Shown here: piece after piece, positions 18,035 through 25,958 of the stretch
Layout of the letters: every line of letters starts with the position of its first letter
Numbering within the stretch: position 1 is the stretch's first letter
Source: a candidate division TA06 bacterium B3_TA06
Lineage (GTDB): Bacteria > Hydrothermota > Tepidihabitantia > B3-TA06
NCBI GenBank assembly: GCA_005223075.1
Contig: NJBO01000006.1
Span: 1-64,000, forward strand
DNA: 64,000 nucleotides
Reading direction: 5' to 3'
The notes under the pieces: generated by a model
Databases searched by the model: none
What the model saw: only the letters and a program-made list of their open reading frames with translations
Told to the model about the DNA's origin: nothing
Position numbers and translations under genes: made by a program

Positions 18035-19254
18035 TATTTCTCCCTTAGCCAGTGCCCCAGAAGCGCTTGTTCCTCACGCTTGTTACGAACCCTCGCGTCG
18101 AGCTTCGAGGCAAGGAGGTTGTCCAGTAACTCCTTGTACCTTGGTCCAGGTTGGATACCCATACGCTTTAGATCCTCGCCGGTTGTTGAGATCTTTACAT
18201 TACTGTAGTCCTCCAGATAGCGGGTGATCTTCTCACAGCTTTTAGCTCTTGTGGTTTCTGCGATAATCCCCAGCCCCCTTTGATCGTAGTTATTGAGGTA
18301 GAAGGTGATCTGGGATGGGGTCCTGAGTCGTGCAAGGGAGGAAAGGATCTTTCTGGCCTCCCGCAGGGTGCTTGTGGTTTCAAGGCATGCCTTCTTTACC
18401 GGGAGTTTCTTTACATGGGTCTCGTCAAATAAAGAAAGGAGCAGACACAGGAACTCGCAGCTTTCCTTGATGCGTCCCAGCCGCGTAGGGGAGAGGGAAG
18501 CAAGGGGTTTTCCAAGGAAGGCAAGCGCGTCCAATGACTTCAATCTCTTGATTGTCCTTACCCTCACCTCTTTCGGTTCCTGCGCGATGCATCGTAACTC
18601 ATAAAGATGTCTCTCCCTTGATAGGGCAGGTGTTCTCTTCACCGCTTTCTTGAGCAACACTAACGTATGCGGCTCAATCCTGAATCCAAACCTTGCTGCA
18701 TATCGCACCGCGCGGAAGATTCGGGTAGGATCGTCGGTAAAACTCTTATCGTGCAGAACACGGATCAACCTTTTCTTAAGGTCTCTTTGACCCTTAAGAG
18801 GATCAAGCAGGTTCCCGAAGTCTGAAGGATGCAGGGACTGGGCCATGGCGTTCACGGTAAAGTCCCGCCGGTGTAGGTCATCCGTGATCGAAGCAGGCTC
18901 GACCTTCGGGAGTTCGCCTGGTTTTGGGTAACTCTCGCGGCGTGTTCTTGCGATATCTATCCTTTCCCCTTTCGGTCCTTGAAGTGTTCCTGTCTTGAAC
19001 GGCGGGTAGTAGAGAAAGCGAGTCCCTAGTTCTTTTGCCAATCGCTCGCCCAGGCGCTGAACATTGCCTTCGCAGGCCAGATCGATATCCAGGGTCTTCT
19101 TGCCCAACAGCCTATCGCGTACCACCCCTCCTACCAGGTAAAGCTTAGCCCCTTCCTGGGCCGCTATCTCTCCCAGCCAGCGCAGGCCGGTGTTAGTGCT
19201 GCGGCGGAGTAAAGCCCATCTCTTTTGCGGGGCCGGGCTTTTCTTTGATTTCAA
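18034..19254 (-). CDS. cca: CCA tRNA nucleotidyltransferase / poly(A) polymerase family
   Basis: About 406 residues. LYLVGGVVRDRLLGKKTLDIDL gives the class II nucleotidyltransferase core with the catalytic DxD, and DDLHRRDFTVNAMAQSL plus FTDDPTRIFRAVRYAARFGF are the family motifs; the C-terminus is helical. It adds or repairs the CCA end of tRNAs. The TTG at 19254 has a GGAAAG just upstream but makes the gene overlap DUF3467 by 62 nt; no better start was found before the first conserved motif, so the start is uncertain. Confidence 0.9.
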   Translation of the reverse strand: MKSKKSPAPQKRWALLRRSTNTGLRWLGEIAAQEGAKLYLVGGVVRDRLLGKKTLDIDLACEGNVQRLGERLAKELGTRFLYYPPFKTGTLQGPKGERIDIARTRRESYPKPGELPKVEPASITDDLHRRDFTVNAMAQSLHPSDFGNLLDPLKGQRDLKKRLIRVLHDKSFTDDPTRIFRAVRYAARFGFRIEPHTLVLLKKAVKRTPALSRERHLYELRCIAQEPKEVRVRTIKRLKSLDALAFLGKPLASLSPTRLGRIKESCEFLCLLLSLFDETHVKKLPVKKACLETTSTLREARKILSSLARLRTPSQITFYLNNYDQRGLGIIAETTRAKSCEKITRYLEDYSNVKISTTGEDLKRMGIQPGPRYKELLDNLLASKLDARVRNKREEQALLGHWLREK

Positions 19255-19507
19255 TCTTTCCGTAGCGTGCCTCGTATTTCTTGATGTTTTCCTCTAACGT
19301 GCGGCGCAGAAGCTCGATATGCTGAGGGGACATGACGATACGCGAAAGCACCCTTGCCTTGGGCAGTCCTGGCAGCATGCGCGCGAAATCCAGTATGAAC
19401 TCCGATGAAGAGTGAGCAACCAGCACAAGGTTCGAGTAGGTGCCCTCGGCCTGCTCGGGCTTTATCTCAACGTCCAGTCTGCGAACAGGTTTCGGTTGTT
19501 CGTTCAT
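19193..19507 (-). CDS. DUF3467 domain protein
   Basis: 104 residues. The stretch EGTYSNLVLVAHSSSEFILD, followed by FARMLPGLPKARVLSRIVMSPQHIELL, is the conserved core of DUF3467, a small widespread protein of unknown function often encoded near housekeeping genes. GGAGG lies 6 nt before the ATG and a promoter at 19529-19556 precedes it. It is the first gene of a DUF3467-cca-M50-ftsK transcript. Confidence 0.88.
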   Translation of the reverse strand: MNEQPKPVRRLDVEIKPEQAEGTYSNLVLVAHSSSEFILDFARMLPGLPKARVLSRIVMSPQHIELLRRTLEENIKKYEARYGKIEIKEKPGPAKEMGFTPPQH

Positions 19508-19528
19508 CTTCGCCTCCGATCTAATAAC

Positions 19529-19556
19529 ATTCTATTCGCAGACGGCGGGGAGTCAA
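19529..19556 (-). promoter_or_regulatory. Promoter of DUF3467-cca-M50-ftsK
   Basis: Minus strand: TTGACT (19556-19551), 16 bp spacer, TAGAAT (19534-19529), 21 nt before the start codon at 19507. Confidence 0.75.
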
Positions 19557-19592
19557 GTTCTTGCAGCCCTCCAGGATATCTTCCATGGCTTA

Positions 19593-19735
19593 ATTCTTCA
19601 GGTTTCTATTGCACTCGTCATAAAAAAGCTGGTCAAATGCTGGTCAAAAGATGGTCAAAAGGTGGTCAAATGATGGACAAAAACGCGACTTCGTCGCGAT
19701 TTTAAACTGCAAAAGTCAAAATGCAAAATGGTATG
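19593..19735 (+). repeat. Composite repeat copy 2: conserved head, five 11-bp units, palindrome, AT tail
   Basis: Head at 19593-19622 (TTCAGGTTTCTATTGCACTC followed by GTCATA), then five 11-bp steps at 19622-19676 ending in CTGG/ATGG/GTGG, then CGCGACTTCGTCGCG and TTTTAAACTGCAAAAGTCAA. Copy 1 (2338-2420, inverted) has the same order and the same number of 11-bp units. The rest of the gap 19736-19817 holds only a partial GTCATTGCGAG-type repeat end. Confidence 0.75.
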
Positions 19736-19817
19736 GGGTAAAAGCTCGCCGCCCTCACTTCGCTCCCGATGACAGGATGCGGGCTATTTCTTGATAATCC
19801 ATAGCGAACCCCGAAGT

Positions 19818-20810
19818 CTATTTCGTTACTTTTATTCTACGTGTTAGGAAGTATGTTATAATGAGAGAGGCGACGCCAAAGCCGCCAACAACACATGCTA
19901 TTATTATTTTCCCAACGTTTTGGCTTTGGAGTAATGAAATTATGGTATACATGAGAGAGCCAGCGCCTATGAGAGCGCCTATAACCGCGCCGAATCTTTT
20001 GTCAAACAACTGAGAGGCCTCTTTTAAAACATTTTCTATCTTTTCCGAAAGCCTTTCCCTGACGTCTACGATTTTGGAAGATAATTCGGTTATTTGTTTC
20101 TGGAATTCTTGTTTTAAAAAAATCACATCTTTTGAAACTTGGTCAAATTTGCCACCGAGTTCTACAAGTTCTGTACCGATATGATTAAAAGGATATCCTG
20201 CTTCTTTCAATATTGTCGTTGGAGGGATGTTAGTGTAGCTTGAAGCTATGATCTTGCTTTTAGGAATACTGGTAGGGATACGACGTGCAGAAGGCCTGAT
20301 TCCTTCCGTATCCTGGTAGTGGTCAATTTCTTTCTCACCATATAAGACTTCCGATAATTCTTCCTCTGTTTCAAGTAAGAAAATAGTCAATTTAAAGATA
20401 GGCTCCCCGTATTCTAGTGTAATCTTATTAATTGAATTATTTCGAATTCCCCAATTTAGATTACCTCTGAAGCCAGCGTCAACTTTTGTTGTTAATAGGG
20501 ATAGTCCTTCTCTCATCATAGTTGTTGTTGGTGTGAGGAGTCCCATTAACAACATTTTGGGATATTGCTTTTGAACTGTTTCTTTTGTAAAATCGATTTT
20601 TTCAAGACTAGAGATGAGGACAGTTTCGCTGAGGTGTATTACAAGGAAGTATCCTGGTTTTAACTCTTTCTCTTCGCCCGTTGAAAGGAATTGCACATGA
20701 TTACCTAGGTGAAGTCTAATCCCATGTGTGTGTATGGCATTATCGTCTCCTCCAAGGATTACTGTGCCACATAATTTTTTTATTTCACGGTCAGCAAGAA
20801 TCTTTGCCAT
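19818..20810 (-). CDS. dCTP-deaminase/dUTPase-fold domain fused to coiled coil and two membrane helices
   Basis: 330 residues; AAGGAGGG lies 5 nt before the ATG. Residues 1-185 follow the Dcd layout: ILADREIKKL, GIRLHLGNHVQF, LKPGYFLVIHLSETVLI, TTTMMREGLSL, VDAGFRGNLNWGIRNNS, YGEKEIDHYQ. Against the Dcd consensus the RSS of the phosphate-binding RSSLGRLGL motif reads TTT, and the catalytic Glu (LEL/LEF) reads Gly, so deaminase activity is unlikely. A helical, probably coiled-coil stretch (about 215-270) leads to two C-terminal membrane helices (about 275-297 and 302-322). The gene is visibly AT-richer than its neighbours, suggesting transfer. A nucleotide-sensing membrane role is inference. 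Confidence 0.7.
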   Translation of the reverse strand: MAKILADREIKKLCGTVILGGDDNAIHTHGIRLHLGNHVQFLSTGEEKELKPGYFLVIHLSETVLISSLEKIDFTKETVQKQYPKMLLMGLLTPTTTMMREGLSLLTTKVDAGFRGNLNWGIRNNSINKITLEYGEPIFKLTIFLLETEEELSEVLYGEKEIDHYQDTEGIRPSARRIPTSIPKSKIIASSYTNIPPTTILKEAGYPFNHIGTELVELGGKFDQVSKDVIFLKQEFQKQITELSSKIVDVRERLSEKIENVLKEASQLFDKRFGAVIGALIGAGSLMYTIISLLQSQNVGKIIIACVVGGFGVASLIITYFLTRRIKVTK

Positions 20811-20854
20811 TCGACCCTCCTTGTAAAGTAAACCTTAGTATTCTCATCTTTATA

Positions 20855-20882
20855 ATTTTAACCAAAAATGGAACGTTGTCAA
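20855..20882 (-). promoter_or_regulatory. Promoter of the dCTP-deaminase-like gene
   Basis: Minus strand: TTGACA (20882-20877), 16 bp, TAAAAT (20860-20855), followed by a ~45 nt leader ending in AAGGAGGG. Confidence 0.75.
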
Positions 20883-20889
20883 GTTTATA

Positions 20890-20932
20890 GGGGCCGACCT
20901 CAGCGCACCCCCTTCGGGTGTTAGGTCGGCCC
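20890..20932. repeat. Palindromic intergenic repeat, GGGCCGACCT type
   Basis: GGGCCGACCT pairs with AGGTCGGCCC around a CCCCCTTCGGG hairpin; same design as 1590-1638. It separates the promoter of the deaminase-like gene from the end of the lipoate-ligase-like gene. Confidence 0.7.
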
Positions 20933-20940
20933 GGCTGAAA

Positions 20941-21339
20941 CTATTCCTCGATCTTCAACGCCAGCAGCATATCCTCGACCGAGACGCCGGGAAGCTCTAG
21001 GCCCTGCTCAGAAATCACTCGGCCGATCCGAGTACCAACCTCACCTCGTGTTCTGTAAGCACCTTTCAGACCATCCTCGATCCTTGGCAGCCCCTGAAGC
21101 GGAAGAAGGGTAAAATCGCCGGAGATGATCACATCCGCCAATCTGTTTTCGTGAACCTCTGACGCCGTCCTTATCAGTCCGCCCGGTGCCTTGTGCATCC
21201 CCATGACGAACTCCACACCCGATCTGATGCGGACCTGGCCGGGTTTCTTCATGGTGCGCTTGAAGAGAAAGCTCGAATCGGTCATCCTGGCGATGGTCTC
21301 GGCATTCTCCCCTAGATTAAGTGAGTGGTGACTTGACAA
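20941..21339 (-). CDS. Stand-alone lipoate-protein ligase C-terminal (LplB-like) domain
   Basis: Up to 132 residues from a TTG; an internal ATG at 21285 would give 114. KAPGGLIRTASEVHENRLADVIISGDFTLLP and the helical IEDGLKG...VSVEDMLLAL tail fit the accessory domain at the C-terminus of lipoate ligase LplA, which exists separately as LplB in some archaea. The ~240-residue catalytic domain is not found beside it. It could be half of a split ligase whose partner lies elsewhere, or a decayed LplA. No strong Shine-Dalgarno is visible for either start. Confidence 0.6.
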   Translation of the reverse strand: MSSHHSLNLGENAETIARMTDSSFLFKRTMKKPGQVRIRSGVEFVMGMHKAPGGLIRTASEVHENRLADVIISGDFTLLPLQGLPRIEDGLKGAYRTRGEVGTRIGRVISEQGLELPGVSVEDMLLALKIEE

Positions 21340-21361
21340 TACACCAATGAATGCTTATAGT
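21333..21361 (+). promoter_or_regulatory. Promoter of the YD-repeat protein gene
   Basis: TTGACA (21333-21338), 17 bp, TATAGT (21356-21361). A mini-ORF ATG follows 6 nt later and the main ATG is at 21393. Confidence 0.75.
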
Positions 21362-21367
21362 TCAGGT

Positions 21368-21403
21368 ATGAGGACGACACGAAAGGCTCGTGATGGCAAA
21401 TAA
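21368..21403 (+). other. Possible leaderless 11-codon leader peptide overlapping the next start
   Basis: ATG lies 6 nt after the -10 box, the same spacing as the apparent leaderless genes of this window. The frame reads MRTTRKARDGK and stops at 21403, running across the start codon of the 21393 gene in another frame. It could couple or restrain translation of the main gene, or be chance. Confidence 0.35.
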
Positions 21404-22418
21404 GTACGATCACGATAAGGGCTACACCGAGTATCTGGAGCTGGCCAAAAACCAGGAAGAACTCGAAGGCCGCGTAGCTAAACTACTGGAAGAGCGCCGA
21501 AAGCTCAAGGAGAAGGCAGACAAGCATCTTGAGAGGGCGAGACAGGCGGTGAATTTCGATCTCATCAAGACCGCCGCCCACGAGTTCCAGGTGGAGATTC
21601 TCAACGAGATAACCAAGGCCGTGATTGAGTCAAACAACCTGGAGAAGGCGGTAAAGCTCATAGATCATCTCGAGACCCACCTTGAGGCGCGCCTTCGGCT
21701 TTCGCCCAAACGTGAAGACGAGGCAACCAGGAAAAAGACACCACCTACTGTATCCCCGGCCATCGCGGCAAGGAAGAAACCCCAGCCCACAAAGAAGCCT
21801 GCTCGCCTCGAACCAAGGAGACCAAGAGAACAGGCAGCATATCCACCACCTCCTCCATCAGAGGGGGCAGGGGGGAAGATGATAGAGCGCAGGACTATCC
21901 TTAACGATCGTCTCCACGAGATATGCCGCTACGAATACGACAACGATCGGCTTACCCGCATGATCTTTCTTGACCCCAACGGCAATCCCCTCAGAACCCA
22001 CCAGTTGATCTACAATAAGGACGGCACACTTGTTCAGGAAATCCACATCGACAGGGCAGGTATCACCCTGCAGGTTTGCGATCGCGAGTTCAACAAACAG
22101 GACAAGATCGCAAAAGAGATCGTACGCAACCCCCATAACGAGGTGCTCCATACCGTAGACTTCAAATACGACAGACACGCACGCCTTACAAAGAAAGAGT
22201 GGCGTGACTCGCGTCACAAAAGGACCAAGTCCTGGGAGTATCGCTACGAGAAGGACGCCGCAGACCCTGCAAAGATAATCTGGCGCGATGAACGCAACAA
22301 ACCTTATGGATTCGTAGAGTTGCGCTACGACGACAAGGGGCACATCATCGAGGAGACAAGCAAGGACCGCACAGGCGATCTTATTAGATCGATCACCTAC
22401 CAGTACTTCTACGGTTAA
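21393..22418 (+). CDS. Cytoplasmic coiled-coil protein with YD/RHS-like repeats
   Basis: 341 residues from ATG 21393; AAAGG is 6 nt upstream. There is no signal peptide. Residues 1-110 are charged and helical (ELEGRVAKLLEERRKLKEKA) and should form a coiled coil. Residues ~110-160 are a Pro/Lys/Arg-rich linker. Residues ~165-341 hold about six repeats of the form Y-x-YD-x(2)-R/G-x-L-x(3)-I/W-x-D-x(2)-G (YEYDNDRLTRMIFLDPNG, FKYDRHARLTKKEWRD, LRYDDKGHIIEETSKD), as in YD/RHS proteins, which are normally secreted. Function is not known. Confidence 0.7.
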   Translation: MANKYDHDKGYTEYLELAKNQEELEGRVAKLLEERRKLKEKADKHLERARQAVNFDLIKTAAHEFQVEILNEITKAVIESNNLEKAVKLIDHLETHLEARLRLSPKREDEATRKKTPPTVSPAIAARKKPQPTKKPARLEPRRPREQAAYPPPPPSEGAGGKMIERRTILNDRLHEICRYEYDNDRLTRMIFLDPNGNPLRTHQLIYNKDGTLVQEIHIDRAGITLQVCDREFNKQDKIAKEIVRNPHNEVLHTVDFKYDRHARLTKKEWRDSRHKRTKSWEYRYEKDAADPAKIIWRDERNKPYGFVELRYDDKGHIIEETSKDRTGDLIRSITYQYFYG

Positions 22419-22492
22419 CATCAAGAGGGCAGCGGTGGTGGGCTTCCAAGCATCGGTTTCAGAAACACTTGGATAAATCATAAGGAGATTCT

Positions 22493-24055
22493 ATGCGTGT
22501 AGTGCGGCGTGAGGAGATGCGTGCGATTGATAAGCGGGCAACCGAAGAGTTCAAGATCCCCTCGATGATTCTTATGGAAAACGCAGGGCGTGGGGTTGCC
22601 GAAACGATCGAGGAGTACTTTGAGCCGGAAGGCCTTTCTGTGCTGTGCGTCTGCGGCAAGGGTAATAACGGCGGCGACGGATTCGTGGTCGCGCGGGATC
22701 TGGCCAACTCGGGTGCCGAGGTTGAAATCCTTCTACTCGGAAAGATTGATGAGCTGAAGGGCGACGCATTGGTCAACGCTCAAATAGCAAAGAGCATGGG
22801 ACTCGCGATTGAGGAGGTGACCGACGAGGAGGCGTTTGAAGGAATGCAGGGGTTCGATGTGATGGTTGACGCCATCCTTGGAACAGGGTTCAAAGGCAAG
22901 CCTCTAGGCCTTGCGGGGCGTGCGATACAGCTAATCAATGAATCGAAAGCCTTCGTGGTGAGCGTTGACCTGCCCTCAGGGATTGAAGCGGACGGGATGC
23001 TCGCCGAGCCTGAGGTGGCGGTTCAGGCCGATCTTACCGTTACCATGGCCTATCTCAAACCATGCCACCTCCTATACCCAACCAGTCTATACTGCGGTGA
23101 TGTCTGGGTGGCGGATATCGGAATCCCCAACACTATAATCGACAGCGAGGGAGAGCTGAGATTGATGACCTCAGAGGATGCGGCAGCACTTTTGCCCGAG
23201 CGCTCCCCTTCGGGCAACAAGGCGACCTTTGGCAAGGTATTGATAGTTGCCGGCTCCCGCGGGATGAGCGGTGCGGCGAGGCTTGCAGCCATGGCTGCCG
23301 CAAGGACAGGTGCAGGGCTTGTGTATCTGGGATTTCCGGAGACTATGGCTGATGTGTTTGATTCAAGCCTTTTGGAGACGGTCAAGCGGCCTCTTGCGGA
23401 TACCGGAGACGGCCATCTGGCAGAGGGTGCGGCAGATGAGATATTAAAGATGGCCGATGACGTAAAGCTTCTGGCAATCGGCCCGGGGCTGGGAACGCAT
23501 CAGGAAACGGTAGAACTCGTTAAGCGATTGTTCGCCGAGTGGAAGAAGCCTTTAATCATCGACGCGGACGGAATCAACGCCATCGCTACAGAACCTGAGC
23601 TGCTTGAGGGCAAGAAGCCGCCCCTGATCCTTACCCCTCATCCGGGTGAGCTGGCAAGATTGATCGGACGCGAAGCCAAAAAGATCGACCGTAAGAGACT
23701 GGATGTAGCCGAAGAGTATGCCAAGAAGTACAGTACCGTCCTGGTTCTCAAAGGCGCACCCACGATTATAGGTTGTCCGGCAGAAACATGGATCAACCCC
23801 ACAGGCAACTCAGGCCTTGCCTCAGGCGGAACGGGGGATGTATTGACCGGCATCATCGCAGGATTGGTAGCCCAGGGCCTGGCCCTGGCCCCTGCCGCAC
23901 GCCTGGGGGTATGGCTTCACGGGGCGGCAGCAGATGAGGCAGTCCAGGACATCGGCGAATACTCGCTTGTTGCAGGAGACCTCTTGGATTATCTACCCGA
24001 TGCTATAGGCTCCTTGTTTGCCGACGAAGACGAAGAGATCTACGAATCGGATTAG
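22493..24055 (+). CDS. nnr: Bifunctional NAD(P)H-hydrate epimerase / ADP-dependent dehydratase
   Basis: 520 residues. The N-terminal YjeF epimerase domain (about 1-215) has MRVVRREEMRAIDKRA and CVCGKGNNGGDGFVVARDL. The C-terminal ribokinase-like dehydratase (about 235-510) has GNKATFGKVLIVAGSRGMSGAA (start), LTPHPGELARL and SGGTGDVLTGIIAGL. The enzyme repairs damaged NAD(P)HX. AAGGAG lies 6 nt before the ATG. The next gene begins 4 nt after its stop. Confidence 0.95.
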   Translation: MRVVRREEMRAIDKRATEEFKIPSMILMENAGRGVAETIEEYFEPEGLSVLCVCGKGNNGGDGFVVARDLANSGAEVEILLLGKIDELKGDALVNAQIAKSMGLAIEEVTDEEAFEGMQGFDVMVDAILGTGFKGKPLGLAGRAIQLINESKAFVVSVDLPSGIEADGMLAEPEVAVQADLTVTMAYLKPCHLLYPTSLYCGDVWVADIGIPNTIIDSEGELRLMTSEDAAALLPERSPSGNKATFGKVLIVAGSRGMSGAARLAAMAAARTGAGLVYLGFPETMADVFDSSLLETVKRPLADTGDGHLAEGAADEILKMADDVKLLAIGPGLGTHQETVELVKRLFAEWKKPLIIDADGINAIATEPELLEGKKPPLILTPHPGELARLIGREAKKIDRKRLDVAEEYAKKYSTVLVLKGAPTIIGCPAETWINPTGNSGLASGGTGDVLTGIIAGLVAQGLALAPAARLGVWLHGAAADEAVQDIGEYSLVAGDLLDYLPDAIGSLFADEDEEIYESD

Positions 24056-24059
24056 AGAA

Positions 24060-25472
24060 ATGAGCATCCTGCTTGCACTTCTGGCATACATCTACAACCC
24101 ATCCGACTGGCAGCACTACCCGCGTCTGGATGAGATCCGCAACTTCACCGCCGACGCGTTCAACACGGTGTATATGATAACGAACGATGCAATCATCGAA
24201 CTCGACGATGACTCCTCCACGCCTGAACGCATCTTTGGCGCGGCAGAAGGTCTGCCCCTAGAGATAGCGTTTGCCGTCTACGATACGGACCTGAGACGTG
24301 TCTGGGTGGTTTCAACAAGTGGTGAACTGTACACGTTCAACACCACAGGCGGGCTTGCAAGGAAGATATTCCTCACCACCACATCCTCGATCAGACGTCT
24401 GGGCATCAACCACGAGTATGTTTTCCTCGATCACGGCTCGTCCGTTCAGGCGGTGCATAAACGATCAGAACGGCAGGCGGACGTTGCACCTGACTCAACC
24501 ACGGTCTGGGTCGGCTCATATAACCCGCAAAACATCCGCAAGGACTACCCCTTCCTTGCCCCCTGGGTGTTCCTTGACGAGCGAATGCACCAGATCCCCT
24601 ACTCTGCGGTCTTTACGCACCGCAACAAGGCGTACGTGTCTGTCTATGGATACGGGTATCTTGTCTTTGACCGCCTTAGCTGGCGCGAGACCCTGCGCTA
24701 CCAGAGCCCACGTGCAAGCGAAGTCCACTCCATCTTCGCCGCAGACAGCTCGCTTTACGCGTTCGGCAAAAACGGGGTGGACCAGCTTGTTCTGAAGCAG
24801 AAAAAGATGCTCTACCACCCCTTTGAGTGGTGGGGAACAACACGAAATGAGACGCCGTCATGGGGCGTGGGAATCATGGACAAACTGCGACGCACCAACT
24901 ACGAGAAAGCGAGGCTGATCGAAGGCAACCTGTTCCTGCTTGAGCGACGCGAGGCGGATGTCTTTAACGTTGATAAAAAAGTTCTATCAGAGATCAGAAC
25001 CCAATCCTGGATATACGACGTTGACTTCCGTGGTGACTCTTTATTTGTGGCCACCGACGAAGGGGTATTCCTTACATTAATCTCAAAGGGCGAACCGAAG
25101 CCCTTAAAGGACGAGCGCTCAAAGCTTTACAGGGACGATGTGCTGGCAATCGTGCGAGGCGATCATGCCCGCTACTTCTGGACAGGCAGGCTCCTGGTCA
25201 AGCAGACAGGTGAGGGTTGGGAATACTTCACCTCGCCTGGATTTATCCCTGTGCCTCAGAAGGCGATAGCCGGCCGGGACAGCTTGATCGCGCTGGGCGG
25301 AGCAGGCGGGGTGGTCATCTACAACCCTGAGACCTACTTCCAGGTTCAGTTGACAACCAAGGACGGTCTCCTATCTGACGATGTTACGGCACTTTATCTC
25401 GAGGGCAACTATCTCTGGATCGCCACCGACGCCGGGCTGCAGCGGTTTGACCTAAACGCCGTTTTTCCTTAA
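24060..25472 (+). CDS. Exported two-component-regulator-type propeller protein
   Basis: 470 residues from ATG 24060, just after the nnr stop, which opens a short signal-like segment (MSILLALLAYIYNPSDWQHY). The body shows repeats of the Reg_prop kind: GLPLEIAFAVYDTDLRRVWV near the N-terminus and KDGLLSDDVTALYLEGNYLW, then IATDAGLQRFD at the end, the classic final blade. It is probably a seven-bladed periplasmic or surface propeller. No kinase domain is attached. Function is unknown. Confidence 0.7.
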   Translation: MSILLALLAYIYNPSDWQHYPRLDEIRNFTADAFNTVYMITNDAIIELDDDSSTPERIFGAAEGLPLEIAFAVYDTDLRRVWVVSTSGELYTFNTTGGLARKIFLTTTSSIRRLGINHEYVFLDHGSSVQAVHKRSERQADVAPDSTTVWVGSYNPQNIRKDYPFLAPWVFLDERMHQIPYSAVFTHRNKAYVSVYGYGYLVFDRLSWRETLRYQSPRASEVHSIFAADSSLYAFGKNGVDQLVLKQKKMLYHPFEWWGTTRNETPSWGVGIMDKLRRTNYEKARLIEGNLFLLERREADVFNVDKKVLSEIRTQSWIYDVDFRGDSLFVATDEGVFLTLISKGEPKPLKDERSKLYRDDVLAIVRGDHARYFWTGRLLVKQTGEGWEYFTSPGFIPVPQKAIAGRDSLIALGGAGGVVIYNPETYFQVQLTTKDGLLSDDVTALYLEGNYLWIATDAGLQRFDLNAVFP

Positions 25473-25509
25473 CTTACACACCTTTTCGGACCAAAAAGCC
25501 ACGCAACAA

Positions 25510-25580
25510 CTCGTCAGGTTTGAATGCCACTCGTCGCATTTTTTGGGTGATTTTGGGCGATTTTGAGGGTTTTTCCCTCC
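25510..25580 (+). repeat. Composite repeat copy 3: conserved head plus four 10-bp units
   Basis: Head CTCGTCAGGTTTGAATGCCA followed by CTCGTCGCA at 25510-25539 matches the heads at 19593 and 63484. It runs into TTTTGGGTGA, TTTTGGGCGA, TTTTGAGGGT, TTTTCCCTCC (25541-25580), a 10-bp period instead of 11. Confidence 0.6.
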
Positions 25581-25584
25581 CGTT

Positions 25585-25925
25585 GTGGACAGCGTGCCCC
25601 AAGGGGCACGCTGAGGTCGGTCCCTACGAGCTCTACTCTTTAATGTAGCACAGGCTCTCCAGCCTGTGGGATAATCATAAAAGAACGGGCTAGAGAGCCC
25701 GTTCCACATTTTTAATTCGGGGTCCCCGCGAAGAAACGAAGTTACTTCATGGGGTTGCTGGCTACTACTTGAGGCCCGAATATTATTAACGGGCCGACCT
25801 GAAGGTCGGCCCCTACGAGCTAGGGGGAGGGGAATAATGAATGTCATCGCGACCGACCGTCCGCCTCATTAGAGGCGGGGAAGGGTGGCGATCTATTCCC
25901 GAAGGTAATGTACCGATTCTTTCTC
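25585..25925. repeat. Cluster of palindromic intergenic repeats
   Basis: The gene-free gap 25473-25958 contains, in order: AGCGTGCCCCAAGGGGCACG (25591, an inverted relative lies at 28302), CACAGGCTCTCCAGCCTGTG (about 25650, again near 51190), AACGGGCTAGAGAGCCCGTT (about 25685), GGGCCGACCTGAAGGTCGGC (about 25791, again at 27467), and a partial GTCATCGCGA element near 25841. No gene was seen. Confidence 0.7.
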
Positions 25926-25957
25926 TGCGATCTTTTCGCCACAGGCGAAAAGGAGCA
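25926..25957 (-). repeat. 3' hairpin family copy A (TGCTCC-stem-GATCGCA)
   Basis: Minus strand reads TGCTC, CTTTTCGCC, loop TGT, GGCGAAAAG, ATCGCA. It touches the stop codon of the XRE gene at 25959. Three further copies with the same flanks but different stems lie at 37594, 50104 and 50169. Confidence 0.65.
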
Positions 25958-25958
25958 T

